Origin: Tretioscincus oriximinensis
Taxonomy: Eukaryota; Chordata; Lepidosauria; Squamata; Gymnophthalmidae
Assembly: GCA_022410635.1 (NCBI GenBank)
Contig: JAJVDF010000258.1
Coordinates: 1,567,854 to 1,631,853 of the forward strand
DNA length: 64,000 nucleotides
Direction of reading: 5' to 3'
Shown one piece after another: positions 36,225 through 48,079 of the stretch. A program made the translations under genes and the position numbers. The notes under the pieces were generated by a model that saw only the letters and a program-made list of their open reading frames with translations, was not told the DNA's origin and made no database searches. How positions within the stretch are numbered: position 1 is the stretch's first letter; every line of letters starts with the position of its first letter.

Positions 36225-37711
36225 CTGTCCACGGAATCATAAAGGATTAGACAAGAATAAATTACTGAACTTTTATCTATGACCCTCCTCCCACATTCTG
36301 TTTATTCTGGAATTTACTCTAAATCCAAAATAACCCATTTGCAATTGCATCCCCACTTACCTTCTATATTCCATGCTGTTTCCTGACTTCCCATTACATT
36401 TTCTTGTATACTCGGCTCATGGTATTTCCCAAAATCATTTCTGCACTTCTTTTAGTACAATTCCAAGAATTCTCTGTGCACCAATGAACTTTAACAGCTA
36501 GTCTCGAATTCTCATGAGATTTATCATTTTCTCACAANGAAAGGCCACTCAAAGNTTTTTTATTGGATTTACATAGTAGTACAAAATAAAGACAGAAACA
36601 ATGCACTATCAGAAAAAAATCAGAACCACAAGCCTTTTNAACAAGTATATTGCTGAACCTGCATGAACGCGTGGGGTGAATTCATCCTGATGTAAGTACC
36701 ATAGTGATAAAAATTGTTCATGGGGATGCATATATTGAATATGGCTTTTCTTCCTCTTCTTTTGTATTGGTACTTCACAGATAACCACACATTTCATTTA
36801 GTATCCAACCTCCTTATGTGTTCAAATCCTTGTGAAACTGCTCATAATTCTCTTGATATATACGCACATACACACACACACAGACTTCTCACCAAGGTGC
36901 CATTTGAGCAGTGTATACTTGTATGTTACAGGACATGATTAGCAAGAATTTAAAGTGATTTCTTTATCCACCCCCTCTTATAAATGCTTGTTAGTATAGA
37001 AATGTGGCTTTGTATAAATATTTGGCATGATTGACATTAAATAGTCTCCTAATTATTCTAATTGCAGGCACATACCACAGATTATTTAACGTATTCACAG
37101 CAAAAACTATCAGCAACTGTTGTTAGGCCTAAAAAGGAAATAACATCTTATAAATGTGTCATAATTAACTACTTATATAGTAACTATAGAAACAAAAAGG
37201 ACTCATATGTAACACAGCTGTGTATGATTGTATAGCAGTTACTTCCATTGTTCGTGTGGCTAATTTTAAAATTCTCTTTCAAATATCTCTTAATTTTCTT
37301 GGATTTCTCACCCAAATCATGCTTCTGTTTTTAATTGCCACCTAAATCTTCCAAAGATTGCAGGGAAGAAGTAGCGTACCAGATTCCAAAATTTTCAAGA
37401 CCTCAAAATTAAACTTTTAATTTTCCTAAAAAGAAGATAATAAGCCTATCTCAAGTTTAGAAATGAAGAACTTTTGATTTTTCCCCTGAACTGCAGAATC
37501 GTAGAAATTCCATTGAATATGCAACCATTCTAACATGAACATTCCGTGAACACACGGGAAAATATGAGATAAGAGTATTTAAAAACTTGACAATAATAGT
37601 AATTTTGTATTTGTAATTTGTTATAGTTAACCCTCTCTAATAAGAGAGAACAATTCAATCATTCAGTAATTACTTATATAATAAATATTCTTAGTTAAGA
37701 CTTTGCTATTC
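36225..37711. other. Unassigned sequence
   Basis: No further exon found. CCAAGAATTCTCTGTGCACC (36464-36483) recalls repeat F, and a (CA)n run lies at 36868-36881. Confidence 0.4.
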
Positions 37712-37803
37712 AAGCAAGGGGGACTTGTAGCACTTTAGAGACAAACAAGAGAAAGGTAGGAGATATAAGCTTTTGTACACAAGTCTACTTCTTTAGATGT
37801 GAT
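37712..37803 (-). repeat. Repeat C copy
   Basis: AAGCAAGGGGGACTTGTAGC, then ACAAGAGAAAGGTAGGAG, ATAAGCTTTTGTACACAAGT and CTACTTCTTTAGATG: a full-order reverse copy. Confidence 0.75.
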
Positions 37804-40800
37804 TATTTCTTTGAAATCTAGGACTTTAGTATGATACGTTCCAGATGAAGTCCCATAAATTAACAAAATGAGATTGAACATAAAGATGTGTTCATACCAT
37901 TTCAGAATAAGAAAGTTCGTATTTATTTAAGGATTGTAAAGTCATTGAGAAAAAAATAATCAAATGAAAAGATCTGGACTGTGAAATAGCCATTTTGAAC
38001 CTGAAATTCAGTGGCTCCTAAATTTTGAGATTGTGACTCCAACTGACAGAATTTTCAAAGTTATTCTCAAGATCTGAATTGTTTCCTACTGAGATTAGGG
38101 AAAAACTTAATATCCACAAGCAATCAATTAGTTCATGGGAGAAATGTGATCTATCAGGCATACTAGTGTCCACTACCATCACCACTCAGCCATCCCATAC
38201 CATTAGGTATGGCTACATCCTCTAAGAAATAGGAAAATTGGTTGATTTACTACACTCCTACATATGAAAGGAATATTGAAAACATTCTTTAAATGCTGTA
38301 TCTTGACAAAATGTATTCCTACAAATGCTCAAATTAATATGAAAAAGGATGAATCCAAACAAAAGTTAAAACATTTTGCGGCTCCTTTTAGAAACTGAAA
38401 CTTAGAAATAAAGAGACATGGAATGACAGAAAAGAGGAAAAGCAGAATATAGAACTAGAAATGCTCAAATTTTGCTGCAAGTGTGAAATGAAATGTGAGC
38501 ATCAGGCATATCTTGTACAATAAGGGAGCCCATGATGAAAGAGCACTGTTTGTAGTTTGTGCATTAAAGGGAGAATGAGAGTACAAACATTCTTAAACAC
38601 AGCATTCACTGAATTTAAAAAATACAGATTAGAGCTTATTAATTTATTTTTTATATGAGAAAATCTTTCTCACCTGATGTAAGCACAAATGAAGAGAGGA
38701 TTTCATGAGCAAGTAGATTTGTGTAAGCCTGAATTCTGTGCGAACATAATAAAAAAGAATGTGCAGTAGATAAGTGCAAAGTTCCACTTGCATTCAAAAA
38801 TTTATTTAAACAATTTGTATTGCATATGTTTGTATCACACTGGACATGCACTAGTTTGCATATCCAGATATTCAACTGAACACAACCAGTGCCCTTCTTG
38901 CAAACATGAATTATTTGAGTGATGAATAGCATGTTTATTTTTCTCTTGATAAAGGGCTTCTTCTTAATTTGCTTTTCAAATGTACACTATTGAACTTGAA
39001 AGTGAAATCCAATCATTTGACTAAATTATTTGTTGTTGAATTGAACAGATGTGTATTCAGTTTCGATGGTGAAATGAACCCATGAATTTTATCCACACAC
39101 CTCTCTAATGTACTGTGAAAATAGTGCAATCAAATCTACTATCTCTTTGTTTGTCTTACCATGTATACTCCTCAAAGAGTCATGTTTTCTCACAGATATT
39201 TCCANTGTTGGGGAGAAAAATTATGTGGGGAGATCTCAGATAAAATAGTTAACAAGTTGGCAGGGAAAGTGATCTTGTATTTCTAATTTATTCTTGTGGA
39301 CAATGATAAAATATATAAGAAGATCTAAGAATATCAAACAACATCATAAACTGAAGTAGTTCAACACATTGGCCCTTTATTATATCAAGTTAAGACAAAT
39401 ATATCTGCCATGTAACCTATGCCATGTGTGTTGAAGGTGACACACCAGGACATTTTGGGTAACACACTTCTGCCCCGATTGAGTTAAAAAATTTAAATTG
39501 AAAAAATTGAAAAAACCCACAGCGCATTGAAACCAATAAAAAAAACGTAGTGCTTGCTTGGGATTGAAGTGTATGAAATGCCAACCTTCAATTGAAGATT
39601 TAGCAAATGAAATTCAGCAACAAAATTGTCACTAATGTAAATAATTATTTNCTTTTGCTTCANTAATAAATACATACATAAAAATATAACTTTTTTTACT
39701 ACTCAAGCTACAAATATCACAAAAGTATCTCTATTTCTAGATGTGACACTGCACCCCAGTTAAGATAGTTTAATGAATTTTGACACACCAAGCTCAAAAG
39801 GTTTGCTTTCACAACTGACACCTGGTAAATCTCCAGAAGAGACTGTTCCAGAGTGTAGAGGCCATCATGAAAAAGGTTCTCATGTTCCTGTTCACGCTTG
39901 CCTGAATAACCTTCTTAAAAACAACAGCAACCATCTCTTTGTTGGATAAAATTAGCTGTATGAAGGTGCAATTCTATACTTGAGCATCAGTAAGCTGCAT
40001 TGAACATCAATGTTACCTTGCACAACGTAAAAAATACACAATGTAATCTTGGCAATTTATTAAATATGATTTTANCTGTTTTATCATTGATCTTAGAAAA
40101 TACTAAAATGGGTCAAAACATTCAATTCAAACTGGAATAAACTTAATAAACAATGTGAAGCAATTATTTTCTTAAGAGGTTGTTNATTTGTATGCAGATA
40201 AAGACATCATAAACAGGTAATATTTTTCCCTTTGGTGTTTCTGTTCCTAATGTTTTAAGACACNGAAGTGAGTCACTATTTACACAGCAGCCTGTGTAAT
40301 ACATCAAGTTCATATAACAATATGAAAGGCCAAAACCAAACCTAGTAGATTAATACACAAAGGAAACATCTGCATACTTGGGAACAATTTTCAAAGTAAA
40401 AGATGATTACCACCAATGGTACAATTTAGAGAGATATGATCTAATTATCTTTTGAGAATCTTCATTAACAAGCAATCTTTGCCTACACATAGGAGCTGGC
40501 AAGTACAATTATCTAAAAGGTTTGTTATGTTAATTTACTTTATTTTATTTGCATTTTGCAATGTGCAGCACAGCCCTGCAGAAGCTGGGCAAAATTTAAT
40601 AGATGTTTAAAGGAACACTCACTAGCTCTTTCACAANTTGCTATATTAAATCTATTCATCACATACTTTTGTCTTTGTCAAATTCACTTCACACAGATCT
40701 TGGTCTTATCATTCTACATATTGCTTAAGGATCACTGATACAGTAGTGATAATCTACACCATTTGAGTACAAATGTATAATGTTTTAAAAATACTACCTC

Positions 40801-41696
40801 CCCTCCCGTCCTTTGAAGAGTGAAATTGCAGTTGATCAGATATTGGTAAAATTGAAATAGGGGGAATCTGGACTTCTGAACACACACAAAATAGAACACA
40901 AAAGTTGTTATACAAAAGAAAATAGTGTGAAGCATTTTAAAGCAATCGATGGCAATTTGGTCATGTTTTTGAATGTGTGCACCGTGATGCTGCAAACAGC
41001 TTCAATTGATCAGGCCTCATTTTTATGACAACATAATGCAAAGTTTGCAAGCTGTTACTACAGTGGTTCTGAGTGTGTCATCAAAACTGTGAGCTTAGAA
41101 AATACTTTGCCAAAGAAACTGTCCTGCTGGGAATCATGAAAACTCACTGCAAAGTAATCAACTCTCTCACTCCCAGTAGCTTGCAGTGTCAGGCTCCTCT
41201 CTGTGATTACTCTCACAGTGCTATTTAGAGACCAAAATAGCTTGCCCAACAAAAGCTCTATGCTTCTTTTCTCCAACTCAGACACTGAGTCCAAAGAATC
41301 AGGAATTGTACTTCGGCTGCTANCTTATGGGTTGTTTTTTCTGTGGGAGACTTTCAAAATACACTTTGTGGTGGAATAACCTAATGAAGAGGATGAACTA
41401 CAGAGGTCATAACATCTTTGTCCAGGAACAGTTGGGGTTTGCATGCCCTCTGAAGCATGTTATAGAATTCTAAAGAGCAAAACCATCGTATGGAATTCAA
41501 GAAAAAGAATGGTAGTTTCCATCTAATTGATAAGTGATGAACAACATTAAAGCATTTCTGGCAGAGTGGGAGGGCATATAAAATTGGAGAGATTAACAAG
41601 AGAGAGATAGATGGCATGAGCTTTCATAGCCAATCCTTCTTAAACTATCCAGGCTTGTTGCATCCCTTCTGTATTCTGGTGCAGTCCAAAGGAGAC
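37804..41696. other. Unassigned AT-rich sequence
   Basis: Nearly 4 kb without a recognised gene. TGACACACCA motifs at 39438-39447 and 39780-39789 may be remnants of one degraded DNA transposon. The segment 41570-41640 has a weak likeness to repeat C (GGCATGAGCTTTCATAG). A 78-codon minus-strand frame at 41058-41294 has fair composition but no recognised motif. Confidence 0.4.
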
Positions 41697-42010
41697 TGAC
41701 AAGGCTTGCCTCGCTTAAAAAAAAAGTGCCCCATTTTATCTTGCCTTTCCAAGCTGCTGCAACTCTTTGCATAGCAATCGCATCACATGTTGAGCTCCAG
41801 AAGGCATTACTGCGCTTCCCTGACTACAATCCTCAGCATTCTCTGCGAGCCTGCCTACAATTCCCAAGAATTCTCTGAGAGACAACAGCCAATGAGCTTT
41901 TACAATTTGCATTGCTGAGGGTCGGCATGCAACTTTCTTTTGGATTTTATAAAACGCTGGCTGCTGAATCGGATAAAATGTGGTGGCTAGTTATTATGCA
42001 GCAAAGGATC
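41697..42010. repeat. Repeat F copy, complete version
   Basis: GACAAGGCTTGCCTCGCTTA, then GACTACAATCCTCAGCATTC, GAGCCTGCCTACAATTCCC and CAGCCAATGAGC. It aligns with the flanks of the masked block at 31340-31660 and supplies the unmasked core sequence. Class unknown. Confidence 0.6.
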
Positions 42011-42034
42011 TTTCTGCGTGACAGAAGGTAATGT

Positions 42035-42300
42035 CATAAGAACATAAGAACATAAGAAGAGCCATACTGGATCAGGCCACAGCCCATCGAGTCCAGCATT
42101 CTGTGTCACACAGAGGCCCACCAGATGCACCTGGGCAGTCCGAACAGAGGAAAGCAAAATATGCTGCTCCTGTTCGTGACTCCCTGCAAATGGTATTTCA
42201 AAAGTCCTGCCTGTTGCTCCATCCCGGAGGCTACATCCAGACAACTATCTTAGTATCCATTTATACCTTTATAAATGGGCCCTGAGTCTATCATTAGTGA
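42035..42300 (-). mobile_element. CR1-like LINE 3' end (ATGTTCTT subfamily)
   Basis: Starts with the reversed octamer tail ATAAGAACATAAGAACATAA, then GCCATACTGGATCAGGCC and CATTCTGTGTCACACAGAGG. Best preserved of the four copies; compare 56-308. Confidence 0.85.
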
Positions 42301-44208
42301 ATATTACCAGTAGACAGATATAGGCAGGTCCTCCAGTCATCTTTCGGTAAGCAGAAAATTTTTTCCCATGAGCAGGACTGGGCTAAAGAAGCAACGTCCC
42401 TCCTAGGCCTAGCTTTGGTACAGGCTGGGAGTTGTAGTCCACAAGNTAGGGTCCCATGCAGACTGGGCAGAAGCGGATGCCTGCTGCTTGGGTTACACTT
42501 CCCACAGCCAGCAAACAACAGGTTTGTTTCACCCTCCACACATTTGGGGCACTGCTGCTGCTACTGCCAGATTTGTGAAGCACTTGCCATCATGAAAAAC
42601 AACGTAGAAAAGTAGGCATAAATACAAGTAAGAATAATAAAACCGGAAACAAAAATTATACAGGAAGATGGGAACTGGGATGGTGGTCGTTTTGTTATTA
42701 TTGAGAAGCAGTATTCCTCAACACTTTCCACCTATATTGGAAGGGTTACAAAACATACCTCTGCAGCAAAAGTAAAGTAAAGTAATTGAAATATGCAAGC
42801 AGGCACAGACTGGTATTGCAGCACTTCAAAAGTGGCAGTGCTGTGTCCATTCTTTGTTGATTATGTACAACATATGTATTAACAGCAAGTCACTAAAAAA
42901 ATCTAACGCAGACAGAGACCTTAAACTTTTCTAAAAACAGGAAAACTAGTAAAAAGGTTATCAAAATGGAAAGTTAAATTTGCCTTCTTTAAAAGTACAT
43001 AGACTTTTATAACCATAATAATGGAAGCTCAATTGNAATTATTAACTTAGAGAAGAAAGGGCACAACAAAGTCAAAGGNGACACTAATGTGACTTTCAAA
43101 TGCAGTAAAGGAAATGATTACAAGCAAGAAAAACCTTTTTGCAGGATGTACAATTTATCCTTGCTCACCCACATGCTGGAACCAGCATGAAAAAGCTCTG
43201 AATCCTCTGAATGTCAAGAACAAGGATACCTGCTTTTCAGTGTTTTGGGGTACCCATTCTGGGAGCACATCTTGGTNCTCACATGGTGTACCAAAACAGG
43301 AAGTCATGTCACCTGCACGAGTCCATGATCCAGAATANTACTCTGCTGGGACAGGAGGCGGCATTGGTAGCACCATGTTAATGAAGCAGAGGGCGGAGTC
43401 CCCTAACATGGCGACTCCCATGTGGAAGGGGAGCTGAATTACCTTAAAGCGCACCGCCAGCGAACACTTTGCGGAGTGCTCAGCGGCCGGCGCTGCACTC
43501 TGGGTATGTCAATAGACTTTGACTTTGAAGACAAGAATATCAATGCTCTAGGCCTAGTTTATACTCTTTCGAGGTGGAACATACTATGTTAAGGTCCTCC
43601 CTTAACCCACACTAATGTAAAGAATTGAGGGCCCTAGTGCTTTTCCTGTATTAGACTAATAATGCATGTGAAGGGCCTTAGATCACAGCAAAGTATTTTC
43701 CAGACTTACAGGAAACTTTTAGACTTTTTTATTTTCTAAACTATAAGCAAGGGAGAGGGAACATCATGACCCAGATTATCTTTTTCATTTGCTTTGCTGT
43801 CAGCCTTCATAAACAATTATTATGGCACTTTTTACACTTTAAACACGGGAGAAATTTCTTACTNCTATATTTCCCCATCTTTTCCACCAAACCTTGCTAA
43901 TTTAAACTTTTTAAGCTTGCTCATGATTGGATGNTCCCATTGAGAGTCACACAAAGTATTGCAAGAGCTTCTGTGCGTCAATTCATATGCACTATCATAG
44001 CAGCAGCCTCACTGCTTTAAAGATCTCTCACAAAACAAATATTATTAGGGCCTATTAGAACTTATATGGACTTTATATATGCAACAAGTATGACAAATAA
44101 GCCATTATGGCATTACCAGTATAAACACCATCTGGATGCAGAGTTAGAATCTAGAAATAATGCACATTGTCACTATTGTACTTTTGTCCAATCACAGAAC
44201 CATCNGCT
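42301..44208. other. Unassigned sequence with two GC-rich patches
   Basis: 42405-42580 contains GGCTGGGAGTTGTAGTCC, which resembles ends of common reptile repeats. 43370-43515 is GC-rich with CpG (CCAGCGAACACTTTGCGG, GCGGCCGGCGCTGC) but has no identified gene or repeat. Confidence 0.4.
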
Positions 44209-44540
44209 TGCAAAGTGCCAGCCAAAGCCATGCCAGGAGGAGGGATCTGGGATCCATCCCCCTTGCTGCCACTTTTACCACTACTTGGCAAGCTAATGAC
44301 TTGCAAAACATTGGCTGCAGTCATGCAAGGGTGTGTGTGGTGCCAGGAGCCACCTCCTCTTGACTCAGGTGCCACTTGCCTTTACAAGCCCACATTTGCC
44401 GGCTAACAATATGCTGGGAGGAGGGAGCTGGGAGCCATCTTCCCTTGCCATCATTTCAGTTGCTCNTTGGCAAGCCATCGACTTGTAAAATGCTAGCCGC
44501 AGCCAAACCAGAGGGAGTTTGTTTTCCCAAGCCTGCATTT
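44209..44540. repeat. Two-unit tandem repeat, 181-bp period
   Basis: GGAGGAGGGATCTGGGATCC at 44236 is repeated as GGAGGAGGGAGCTGGGAGCC at 44417. The downstream blocks TTGGCAAGC(T/C)A...GACTTG(C/T)AAAA and GC(T/C)GCAG also recur at the same spacing. The overlapping open frames on both strands are not supported as genes. Confidence 0.7.
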
Positions 44541-45095
44541 GTAGGCTTTTCCACTAGTATTTGAATATTTTTAATGGATTGAACCCATTGAATCTATAAT
44601 TTAAAGGCAACACTCAAGTACCANCTTTTCATTAACTGTTCTAAATGCATCACATTCCTTTCACTATTATTTCTAATAAATTCATTTTCTCATTTTCAAA
44701 TGTCATTTGAAACACTGTCTCAAACACTGTTGCTCTCTCTTTTAAAATCCACCATGTTTTAGAACTGAGAAATGAAACTTAATTAGTACAAAAACGAACT
44801 AAGTAAATAAATCAAAGAAGCTACAGTAGAAATAATAACGATCAGACTTTTTATGCTCAAACTTTAAAAAATGTATTGCAGCAAATGATTCTAAAGGGTA
44901 GCAAACCATAGTTCATTGGCATAGTAAATGTAATTTATACATTAGGCTGATACAATAATGTCAGTGCAAACTCTATCTGACATTGCTATGAGAGAAAAGG
45001 TTGAGTATAATTCATATGCAGCAAATGAATTTCTGTTGTTTACATGTAATTTTTTAAAATTTACATGTAATATAAATTTAAATGTAATGTAAAAC
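44541..45095. other. Unassigned AT-rich sequence
   Basis: No gene or repeat recognised. Confidence 0.45.
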
Positions 45096-45347
45096 ATGTT
45101 ACCCGGTTCTAGTTCTAATTGTTGGCACTGTTTAAACGTTAGGGGAGTTTATATTCATCTGTGGTGGGAGTTTAGGGAAACAGACAATTTTGGGGAGTCA
45201 GTTAAGGAACAAACGAATAAGATATTGGGATATTGGGTGACTAAAGAGAGTTGTTTGCTATTTAAGTTCGAAGATATTAATTTACTTGTAGTTCATCAGC
45301 TTTTTATAGTTGCACAATCTATGATTGTACATAGATGGAAAGACAGT
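45096..45347 (+). pseudogene. L1-type LINE ORF2 C-terminal fragment, left of the LTR insertion
   Basis: The frame 45096-45355 reads NCWHCLNVRGVYIHLWWEF, then a hydrophobic stretch and AQSMIVHRWKDSICV. A Cys-x-x-Cys followed by IHxWW and a later IxxxWK is the zinc-knuckle-like end of L1 ORF2. It is cut at the target site ATTTG (45348-45352) by the LTR element and resumes at 46411. Confidence 0.65.
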
Positions 45348-45352
45348 ATTTG

Positions 45353-45627
45353 TGTTAGGTATTTCTGCTCTCTTCTGTATTTTTTGAATTCCTTTTGGCG
45401 CCAGCGGGAAGCTGCCGGTACGTAATTTATGTTCTCTAATTGGTTAGGTTGCTAAACTATGCCCCATTTGGCTCTGCCTTATAATCTTTGTTCTGCGATA
45501 ACTTTCTGTTCTGTTTCTTTGATGTCATGAAGATGCATCCATTTCCAGAGTTAACCCGTTGAATAAGGATTCTAAGACAATTCTATTTGCCCTCTTAATT
45601 GTTCCAAAAAGGATTAATTTCCTAACA
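45353..45627 (+). repeat. Left LTR of the TRIM-like element
   Basis: 275 bp from TGTTAGG to CCTAACA. Contains CTTATAATC (possible TATA box, about 45478) and AATAAG, where the right LTR has AATAAA. Confidence 0.9.
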
Positions 45628-46124
45628 GAAAGAAACAGAACCACCGTGAAGATGGAAAGTCAATCAGATCAAGCTTTGGCTCCAGCAGAAGCCAAGAAGG
45701 GAGACAGCGAGACGTCGTCAAATCCGCCCTCACCGCCCTTCACAGACACAGTTCTGCAGGGAATCTCCTCGGCTCTCACAAACATAGAATCCAGATTGGC
45801 GCGTTTGGAAACCCAGTCATTCACGGATGGATTGCGGGCACAGCCCGCTGCAGAGGCTTCGGGATATCATTCTACTTTNTCTTTGGAACAGCGGCATAAG
45901 GACACTTTCGGCCTCCCCGCTCATTTCGTGGAAATGGAATCTTCTCTCCATCCAGTCCGACACCGTCACATCTCACAGCCTGCCTGGTCCACNCTTCCCC
46001 CCCGCCGACTTGCAGCTGANTGATCAATTACTCCCACCGGATTCTCTTTCAGCGCAAGGAGCAATTCCAAAGAGGTACGCCTTGGGGAGGGGAACTCCAA
46101 CATCCGAGAAGGGTGGGGGGATGA
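45628..46124 (+). pseudogene. Interior of the TRIM-like element with a gag-like start
   Basis: An ATG at 45651 opens MESQSDQALAPAEAKK, followed by a Ser/Pro-rich stretch and a heptad-like GISSALTNIESRLARLETQ that could form a short coiled coil. The frame 45559-46023 runs through the left LTR end and stays open to about 46020, but two N bases interrupt it. No zinc knuckle, protease or RT motif is present. It may be the N-terminal remnant of a gag of the parental element, or a new small protein. GC content is clearly higher than in the surroundings. Confidence 0.5.
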
Positions 46125-46405
46125 TGTTAGGTATTTCTGCTCTCTTCTGTATTTTTTGAATTCCTTTTGGCGCCAGCGGGAAGCTGCCGGCGCGTAATTT
46201 ATGTTCTCTAATTGGTTAGGTTGCTAAACTACGTCCCATTTGGCTCTGCCTTATAATCTGTGTTCTGCGATAACTTTCTGTTCTGTTTCTTTGATGTCAT
46301 GAAGATGCATCCATTTCCAGAGTTAACCCGTTGAATAAAGATTCTAAGACAATTCTATTTGCCTTCTTAATTGTTCCNAAAAGGATTAATTCTGAAAGCC
46401 TAACA
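46125..46405 (+). repeat. Right LTR of the TRIM-like element
   Basis: 281 bp. Carries AATAAA and six extra bases (near TCTGAAAG) before the shared CCTAACA end. Confidence 0.9.
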
Positions 46406-46410
46406 ATTTG

Positions 46411-46850
46411 GATTATTAAAAAATGGCATTTTTATATACTAGAGCAACTACAATATGATTTAGTTAAGCAGAGTAGAGATCTACAATTGGGGGTACTAGG
46501 TCATAGAGAATAAATGGAACAAGTTATTAGCAAGAGATCCAACAATATTATTGATAGAAAAGGAGAGTTTATATGAAGGTGTAGATAGAATAAGCAAATT
46601 TTTGGGAAGAAATTATTATGATATATATATATTAATAGAATATAAGTTGAACCACTTAGGAGAAGGAGGCGGGTTGTAAAGGCTTATATGTTGTTTGTAA
46701 TGTCTAATGTCTTGGGATTTATGTTTTGTCTTTTTGTGGGGGGTTTTCTGTGTGTTTCACCTCAATGTAATGCAGTTGTTTTTGGTGGGTTTTGTATATA
46801 TATAAATGTAATACACCTATATATATATATTAAAAAATCTACAGATTTTT
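46411..46850 (+). pseudogene. L1-type LINE end, right of the LTR insertion
   Basis: Continues from the left L1 part after one copy of the target site. Broken frames give KWNKLLARDPTILL and YKLNHLGEGGG, followed by a T- and G-rich 3' UTR and an AT-rich end (TATATATATATTAAAAAATC at about 46818-46840). Confidence 0.5.
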
Positions 46851-47697
46851 TCNAAAGCTACAAGCTTGATGAGAAACAAAATGTATAGCCATTATTAACG
46901 GTTAGCTAATTCTGAATTAGACTCTTAGCTCATCTGTCAAAGCACAGACTAATGCCATAATATAAGATTTCATATTGCAGTAATTGCAAAGGCTATTCAA
47001 GTTTTCAGTCTAGAACCTTTTCATATATACTCACAATCCAATATAGGGTGTGGCTTGGACCTCTGTTCCTGTCTCATCTCTCTTCCACCCTCTGGTGCAG
47101 GACAGAGAGACATTTCCTCCACTCGCATGCTTGGTCTGCATTACATAGGAGTGTACCAGTTCAAGTGTAACAAAAGTTGCAGGTCAAAATAAGATAGTAA
47201 ATGGACAGCCAAATATATGAAGCTTTTTAGAGAGTTCACAATTTCTTAATATACTTCCCTCAGTAGTCACCATCTTGGGAGNTTGTAAGCAATATCTACA
47301 GGCTAATGGGAATGATAATTCCCTTTATATTATTTATTTATTTATTCTATTTATCTTATTTATTTACTTACTTATATCCTATATTATACTATTTTAGTTT
47401 CCTGAGTGCTGTGGGCTAATCAGGCATGCAGCCCTGGGTGGCAATGCGTCATCACCGGCAGTGTGGCAGAGGGCACTTACTGAGAGCCAGGATGGTTGGA
47501 GGCAGAAGGCGCCTGCAGAAAGTCCATGCCATTCCAAATCAGTACTGTCACCAAACATGGATGCAGCAAGAAGTCTGAAAACACCACTGTAGGAAGTCAG
47601 ATTTGAAGTAAGTTGAGAGGGTGAACTCATCTTCTGGGATCCCAGTGGCAGCAGGATTGNTCTCCTTTTCATTTCATTTCATTTGGATGGCAGAGGC
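46851..47697. other. Unassigned sequence with ATTT-type repeats
   Basis: 47330-47375 is a TTTA/TTTATTC run. 47400-47560 is GC-richer with no identified gene. Confidence 0.4.
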
Positions 47698-47770
47698 CTT
47701 CTACAGGCTTCCTCCTCCTCCAAAACTGCTGAGGGTCTTCCCCCAACATGATAGTGAGTGACAAACACTA
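47698..47770. repeat. Repeat D copy
   Basis: GGCCTTCTACAGGCTTCCTC and CTGCTGAGGGTCTTCCCCCA align with 35014-35085. Confidence 0.4.
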
Positions 47771-48079
47771 TTCTGGCTCTCAGTAGGTGCCTTCCATCTG
47801 GCTCATAATGCTGAAACACCACCATCCAGAGCTAAATGCTTGATCAGCCTGCAGCAGGCAGGAGATTCAAATGGAACTGAAAGCAGTAAGAATAATTCAT
47901 TCCTGTTAAATATCAAGTACACACCCCAAAGATGGCAGCCATAAGCTGGAACTGACTTCATTATATGGTTTCATTTATTAATTTATTCTAGAAATCAATA
48001 TTGTAAAACTAGTTGTATGTAATTGTTAAACCCAAGAACTACTATTATTTTGGGCATTTTTCTTCTATTATTGGTATAG

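Larger units (their letters stand above)
45353..46405 (+). mobile_element. Miniature LTR retrotransposon (TRIM-like), complete
   Basis: Two LTRs (45353-45627, 275 bp; 46125-46405, 281 bp) bracket a 497-bp interior. Both begin TGTTAGGTATTTC and end CCTAACA. The 5-bp target duplication ATTTG flanks the whole (45348-45352 and 46406-46410). Directly before the right LTR is a purine-rich GAGAAGGGTGGGGGGATGA, as expected for a polypurine tract. No canonical TGG primer-binding site follows the left LTR. The interior has no protease, RT or integrase, so movement would need another element's enzymes. By eye the LTRs differ at about seven positions plus one 6-bp indel, so the insertion is fairly young. 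Orientation follows the tract. Confidence 0.9.

Noticed and set aside
41058..41294. 78-codon minus-strand frame with protein-like composition
   Set aside because: No recognised motif and no convincing splice sites. Kept only as a note in the surrounding stretch.
43114..43454. Overlapping 107- and 99-codon frames on opposite strands
   Set aside because: Contain N bases and have no motif. The adjacent GC-rich patch explains the lack of stops.
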